Below, piece by piece: positions 59,991 to 64,000 of a stretch of DNA of 64,000 nucleotides; position 1 is the first letter of the stretch; each line of letters opens with the position of its first letter. The position numbers were made by a program, and so were the translations under genes. Origin of the DNA: Tissierellia bacterium (GTDB taxonomy: Bacteria; Bacillota; Clostridia; Tissierellales; Peptoniphilaceae); the NCBI GenBank assembly GCA_030529425.1, contig JAUMWX010000005.1, forward strand, positions 1 to 64,000. The letters are read 5' to 3'. The notes under the pieces were generated by a model. It was not told the origin of the DNA. It did not search any database and saw only the letters and a program-made list of their open reading frames with translations.

Positions 59991-62900
59991 ATGAAATTTA
60001 AACAATTATCAAAAGAGAGTGTAAAAAATAGAGAGATGAAGACTTCCGAATATTGGAAGAAACTTAATCTTCTTGAAAGATCGGTAAAAGATAGAGAAGA
60101 CGGTCCAAGCTATGTATTTTATGACGGACCGCCGACAGCGAACGGGATGCCGGGGATTCACCATGTCATTTCAAGAACGCTTAAAGATATGACTGTTAGA
60201 TATAAGACAATGAGAGGGTTCCATGTTGAAAGAAAAGCGGGATGGGATACTCACGGACTTCCTGTTGAAATTGAAGCGGAGAGAAAATTAGGGCTTCATT
60301 CAAAAAAAGAAATAGAAGAATATGGAGTTGCCGAATTTAATAAGGTATGTAGAGAGTCGGTGTTCAAGTACAGCGGTATGTGGAAAGATATGTCTGACAG
60401 AATGGCATTTTTGGCTGATATGGACAACCCATATATCACATTGGATAATAATTATATTGAAACGTCATGGCATTTATTGGACGATTTTTTCAAAAAAGGA
60501 TTGATATACGAGGGGGCAAAAATTCTTCCTTATTGTCCAAGATGCGGAACAGGACTTGCATCTCACGAAGTAGCTCAAGGCTACAAGAATATCAAATCGG
60601 AAACGGCTGTCGCAAAATTCAAGCTTAAGGGCAAAGAAGAATACTTTTTGGCATGGACAACAACGCCTTGGACACTTCCTTCAAATGTGGCACTTACAGT
60701 CGGTCCCGACATTGATTATGTGAAAGTTAGATTCAACGAAGAAATATTTTACCTGGCTGAAAAGCTTGTAGACACGGTATTGGGAGAAGGCTATGAAGTT
60801 TTGGAGAGATTTAAGGGGAAAGATCTTGAATATATTGAATATGAACAGTTACTTCCATTCCTTGAGGTCGATAAAAAGGCATTTTATGTAACGGTTGCGG
60901 ACTATGTAACTGTAGAAGACGGGACCGGAATTGTTCACTCTGCACCGGCATTCGGGGAAGATGACTATCAAACGGGAAGAAAATATGACTTGCCTCTTGT
61001 TAATCCGGTTAATGAAGAGGGGAAATTTTCGGATACTCCTTGGAAGGGGCAATTCGTAATGGATGCCGACCACGAGATCATACACTATTTGAGAGAGAAT
61101 AATAAACTTTTCTCAAAACAAAAAATGGAACATAATTACCCGCATTGTTGGAGATGTAATACTCCTTTGATATATTATTCAAAGCCGTCTTGGTATATTG
61201 AAGTAACTAAACATAAAGACAAGTTGATCGAAAACAATAAAGGAGTAAATTGGTATCCGGCATTTACCGGCGAAAAAAGATTTGGAAATTGGTTGGAGAA
61301 TTTAAATGATTGGGCAATTTCCAGATCGAGATATTGGGGAACTCCTTTAAACATTTGGAAATGTGATGACTGTAAGCATACAACTTCCGTAGGTTCAAGA
61401 AAAGAGCTTGTCGAAAGGGCGAAGGAAGACATAGACGAGTCTATAGAATTGCACAGACCTTATGTAGATGATGTACATCTTACTTGTGAAAAATGTGGTG
61501 GAAACATGACTAGAGAAAAGGATGTTATAGATGTTTGGTTCGACTCGGGGGCAATGCCTTTTGCACAACATCATTATCCTTTTGAAAACAGAGATAAATT
61601 CGAGAGATTGTTCCCTGCCGACTTTATATCTGAAGGAATTGACCAAACTCGCGGATGGTTCTATACATTGATGGCAATTTCAACATTGTACAAAGGAATT
61701 GCTCCATATAAAAATGTATTGGTAAATGATTTGATTTTGGATAAAAACGGACAAAAAATGTCTAAATCAAAGGGCAACACTCTTGATCCTTTTGAAATGT
61801 TTGATAAATACGGTGCAGATGTTGTGAGATTTTATTCAGTTTATGTTTCTCCGCCATGGATACCGACAAAATTTGATGAAGACGGACTTAAAGAAGTTGA
61901 TTCCAAATTATTCAGATCATATAAGAATATATATAGTTTCTTCCAGCTATATGCGGATACCGACAATATAGATCCGAGAGAATTCTTTGTTGATTATGAC
62001 AAGAGACCTGAAATAGACAGATGGTTATTGTCAAAGTATAATTCATTGATCAAACTATATGACAGAGAGATGGATATATTCGAATACACCAAGGTTGCAA
62101 GAGCAATTTCGGACTTTTTGATTGAAGATTTTTCTAATTGGTATATCAGAAGAAACAGAAGAAGATTTTGGTCAACCGAGGTAACAGAAGATAAAAAAGC
62201 CGTATATAACACGACTTATGAAGTTTTATTGGGTGTAACAAAGTTATTATCTCCAATAGTTCCTTTCCTTACAGAGGAAATTTTCAATAACCTGACAGGA
62301 GAAGAGTCAGTCCACTTACAAATGCTTCCTTCGTTAAATGAAGAACTTATCAGTCCGGAATTGGAAGAAAAGATGGATTTGGTAAGAAAAGTTGTAACTC
62401 TTGGAAGGGCATCCAGAGAGGATGCTAAAATTAAAGTAAGACAGCCTCTTCAAGAAATCTTGTTGGATAACAAGTTGGAAAGCAAGATCGGAGATTTAGT
62501 TGATTTGGTTAAGGAAGAGCTTAATATAAAGGAAGTTGTATTCACTGAAGATTTATCCGAATTCATGAATTATGAATTGAAACCTGATTTCAAAGTTGCG
62601 GGGAAAATTCTGGGCTCAAAGATAAAAGAGTTCGGCAATAAACTTAGACAAATAAATCCTAAGGATTTTGTTGAACAACTTGATAAGGGTTCCGTATTTG
62701 TAGAATTAAACGGAGAAGACACTGAAATCTTGAGAGAGTATGTCGAAGTCAGAATATCCGCCAAAGAAGGTTTTGATATTTCTATGGATTCCGGAGTATT
62801 TGTAATCTTGGATACGGCTCTAAATCCGGATCTGATCAAGGAAGGATATATGAGGGAGTTTATTTCCAAGATTCAACAGCTTAGAAAATCCAGCGGATTT

Positions 62901-63089
62901 GAAGTAATTGATGAAATTCATATCCAATATGAAACTTGTGATGAAGTAAATTCCGCCATTGAATTTTTTAGAGAAGAAATAATGTCCGAAACTTTGGCAA
63001 AGACTATGGATCGAAAGGAACTTACAGATATTGAAGAAATAGAATTAAATGACAAAAATATCAAAATAAAGTTAACTTTAGTTAAATAG
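59991..63089 (+). CDS. ileS: Isoleucine-tRNA ligase
   Basis: This 1032-aa class I synthetase has the HIGH-type motif GMPGIHHVISRTLKD (about 45-60), an editing (CP1) domain with WTTTPWTLPSNVAL and GTGIVHSAPAFGEDDY, KMSKSKGN at about 593-600, and an anticodon-binding domain to the end. Zinc-type cysteines occur in CDDCK..CEKCGG in the CP1 insertion. The C-terminal part and size suggest the eukaryal-like IleRS2 type, which is often mupirocin-resistant; this is inference. AAAGGTGATG site before 59991; the longer frame would begin in the T-box terminator. Confidence 0.95.
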   Translation: MKFKQLSKESVKNREMKTSEYWKKLNLLERSVKDREDGPSYVFYDGPPTANGMPGIHHVISRTLKDMTVRYKTMRGFHVERKAGWDTHGLPVEIEAERKLGLHSKKEIEEYGVAEFNKVCRESVFKYSGMWKDMSDRMAFLADMDNPYITLDNNYIETSWHLLDDFFKKGLIYEGAKILPYCPRCGTGLASHEVAQGYKNIKSETAVAKFKLKGKEEYFLAWTTTPWTLPSNVALTVGPDIDYVKVRFNEEIFYLAEKLVDTVLGEGYEVLERFKGKDLEYIEYEQLLPFLEVDKKAFYVTVADYVTVEDGTGIVHSAPAFGEDDYQTGRKYDLPLVNPVNEEGKFSDTPWKGQFVMDADHEIIHYLRENNKLFSKQKMEHNYPHCWRCNTPLIYYSKPSWYIEVTKHKDKLIENNKGVNWYPAFTGEKRFGNWLENLNDWAISRSRYWGTPLNIWKCDDCKHTTSVGSRKELVERAKEDIDESIELHRPYVDDVHLTCEKCGGNMTREKDVIDVWFDSGAMPFAQHHYPFENRDKFERLFPADFISEGIDQTRGWFYTLMAISTLYKGIAPYKNVLVNDLILDKNGQKMSKSKGNTLDPFEMFDKYGADVVRFYSVYVSPPWIPTKFDEDGLKEVDSKLFRSYKNIYSFFQLYADTDNIDPREFFVDYDKRPEIDRWLLSKYNSLIKLYDREMDIFEYTKVARAISDFLIEDFSNWYIRRNRRRFWSTEVTEDKKAVYNTTYEVLLGVTKLLSPIVPFLTEEIFNNLTGEESVHLQMLPSLNEELISPELEEKMDLVRKVVTLGRASREDAKIKVRQPLQEILLDNKLESKIGDLVDLVKEELNIKEVVFTEDLSEFMNYELKPDFKVAGKILGSKIKEFGNKLRQINPKDFVEQLDKGSVFVELNGEDTEILREYVEVRISAKEGFDISMDSGVFVILDTALNPDLIKEGYMREFISKIQQLRKSSGFEVIDEIHIQYETCDEVNSAIEFFREEIMSETLAKTMDRKELTDIEEIELNDKNIKIKLTLVK

Positions 63090-63130
63090 TGTGTTATACT
63101 TTTATTGACTAATTTAAGAAAGGAGATGCC

Positions 63131-63502
63131 ATGAGAGTTACGGAATCAGAAGAGAATTACCTGGAGTCTATCTTGATGATAAAAGAAAAAAAGGACAGGG
63201 TAAAAGCGGTAGATATCGCAAGAAAGTTAGATTTTTCCAAACCTAGTGTCAGCTATGCACTTAAGAAATTATCCGAAAAGGGATTGATTGAAGTTCAAGA
63301 CAACAACGACATTGAACTTACTCTTGAGGGATTTGAAATAGCTAGCGAAATTTATGAAAGGCATAATACAATTGCGCGTGTTTTTATGCTTCTTGGAGTA
63401 GACGAAGAAACGGCTTACCAAGATGCTTGTGAAATTGAACACAGAATTAGTCAACAAAGTTTTGATAAGATTAAGGAACATTTGGCTAAGCATGAAAAAT
63501 AA
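63131..63502 (+). CDS. DtxR/MntR-family metal-dependent repressor
   Basis: This 123-aa protein has an N-terminal winged helix (EENYLESILMIKEKKDRVKAVDIARKLDFSKPSVSYALKKL-like, about 6-45) and a dimerisation/metal domain with ERHNTIARVFMLLGVDEETAYQDACEIEH, in which the usual metal residues (Glu, His, Cys, Glu, His) are present. It lacks the SH3 domain, as in MntR. It likely controls Mn or Fe uptake genes outside this window. AAAGGAG upstream. Confidence 0.9.
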   Translation: MRVTESEENYLESILMIKEKKDRVKAVDIARKLDFSKPSVSYALKKLSEKGLIEVQDNNDIELTLEGFEIASEIYERHNTIARVFMLLGVDEETAYQDACEIEHRISQQSFDKIKEHLAKHEK

Positions 63503-63506
63503 AGAG

Positions 63507-63537
63507 TATCCAACCCGTTCGGGTTGGATATTTTTAG
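63507..63537 (+). terminator. Terminator of the metal regulator gene
   Basis: ATCCAACCC and GGGTTGGAT form a 9-bp stem with loop GTTC, then ATTTTTAG. Confidence 0.92.
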
Positions 63538-63567
63538 ATTTTAAATAATATTTATTAGGAGGATCAT

Positions 63568-64000
63568 ATGTTATCGGATATTAAGATTGCACAATCAATC
63601 AGACTGAAAAAAATTAAAGAAATAGCTGCTTCGTACGGTGTTTCCGAAGATTCAATCGAGCTTTACGGGGATTATAAAGCTAAAATAAAAACTGAAAGTA
63701 TAAAGCAGGACAAAAAAGGTAAAATAGTACTTGTTACCGCAATTTCTCCAACTCCTGCCGGAGAAGGAAAGACAACCGTAAATGTGGGATTGTCTCAAGC
63801 GTTGAATAAATTGGGATACAATGCGGTTTCAGCACTTAGAGAACCGTCGTTGGGGCCAAGTTTCGGTATGAAAGGAGGAGCTGCCGGAGGAGGATATTCC
63901 CAAGTTCTTCCGATGGAAGATATAAATCTGCATTTTACGGGAGACATGCATGCGATTACCTACGCAAATAATTTAATTGCGGCATTGTTGGACAACCATA
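63568..64000 (+). CDS. fhs: Formate-tetrahydrofolate ligase, N-terminal part (cut by window end)
   Basis: The first 144 residues are visible. They include [20 protein letters not shown], the ATP loop [23 protein letters not shown], and [24 protein letters not shown] followed by the IxLHFTGDxHA motif of the family. It makes 10-formyl-THF from formate, ATP and THF. Formate could come from the pyruvate formate-lyase encoded at 6-8 kb. TAGGAGG lies upstream. Confidence 0.97.
   Translation, partial: MLSDIKIAQSIRLKKIKEIAASYGVSEDSIELYGDYKAKIKTESIKQDKKGKIVLVTAISPTPAGEGKTTVNVGLSQALNKLGYNAVSALREPSLGPSFGMKGGAAGGGYSQVLPMEDINLHFTGDMHAITYANNLIAALLDNH

Noticed and set aside
63060-63085. Palindrome TTAACTTTAGTTAA as operator of the metal regulator
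   Set aside because: It lies inside the last codons of ileS and encodes its KLTLVK end. It does not match DtxR/MntR boxes closely enough.

Overview
The window is about 64 kb of AT-rich chromosome from a Gram-positive, anaerobic, fermentative bacterium. The evidence for this is a ctsR-mcsA-clpC-radA stress operon, a T-box leader on ileS, an ECF-type thiamine transporter under a TPP riboswitch, pyruvate formate-lyase with its activase, a superoxide reductase, a formate-tetrahydrofolate ligase and clostridial-style Shine-Dalgarno sites. Overall the content fits the Tissierellia/Peptoniphilaceae (Gram-positive anaerobic cocci). That placement is inference from gene content, not from a database match.

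Layout. 1-351: the end of a 5S rRNA gene followed by tRNA-Asn, tRNA-Leu and initiator tRNA-Met. 352-2200: a small accessory pocket with two tandem copies (period about 757 bp) of a decayed Ig-like fragment plus a small membrane-protein gene, closed by a diverged second copy of the tRNA-fMet 3' end and terminator. 2442-8410: an EF-G paralogue, then (minus strand) a Crp/Fnr regulator, pflA, a free-standing glycyl-radical domain, and a pyruvate formate-lyase that lacks that domain. 8604-13458: the CtsR heat-shock operon, without mcsB. 13671-20104: mostly single genes (esterase, beta-helix lipoprotein, small lipoprotein, metallo-hydrolase, HAD phosphatase, ThiT). 20463-24624: a carD-yacL-DUF1002-degV-ctc cluster. 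24793-36529: GNAT, purine permease, superoxide reductase, RNA methyltransferase, SpoIIE-type phosphatase, pgi, pgpA, rnhA, mscL, an AadE-like protein and two D-Ala-D-Ala carboxypeptidases. 36551-46054: tRNA-Arg, PAP2, pyrophosphatase, TPR, map, membrane proteins, comEC. 46055-48145: a second accessory pocket of very short genes, including a Mor-type regulator interrupted by an in-frame TAG. 48236-56351: a two-component system with an ABC exporter/sensor module, an alanine/glycine symporter and an LCP cell-wall ligase. 56588-64000: rodA, nth, a flavoprotein, T-box-ileS, a DtxR/MntR regulator and the start of fhs.

Functional threads. (i) Anaerobic pyruvate metabolism: the Pfl proteins make formate and acetyl-CoA, and the fhs gene at the right edge can feed formate into one-carbon metabolism. 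A perfect palindrome lies at about -41.5 of the predicted pfl promoter, and a Crp/Fnr gene lies in the same cluster. (ii) Protein quality control by CtsR/McsA/ClpC. (iii) Cell-envelope work by rodA, LCP, two DacA-like enzymes, MscL and PgpA. (iv) RNA-based control by a TPP riboswitch, an Ile T-box and possibly one small RNA.

The most unusual feature is the two-gene (split) pyruvate formate-lyase. Next are the interrupted Mor-family gene, the tRNA-end duplication bracketing the first accessory pocket, an EF-G with Tyr in place of the catalytic His, and an AadE-like protein that appears to lack its catalytic motif.
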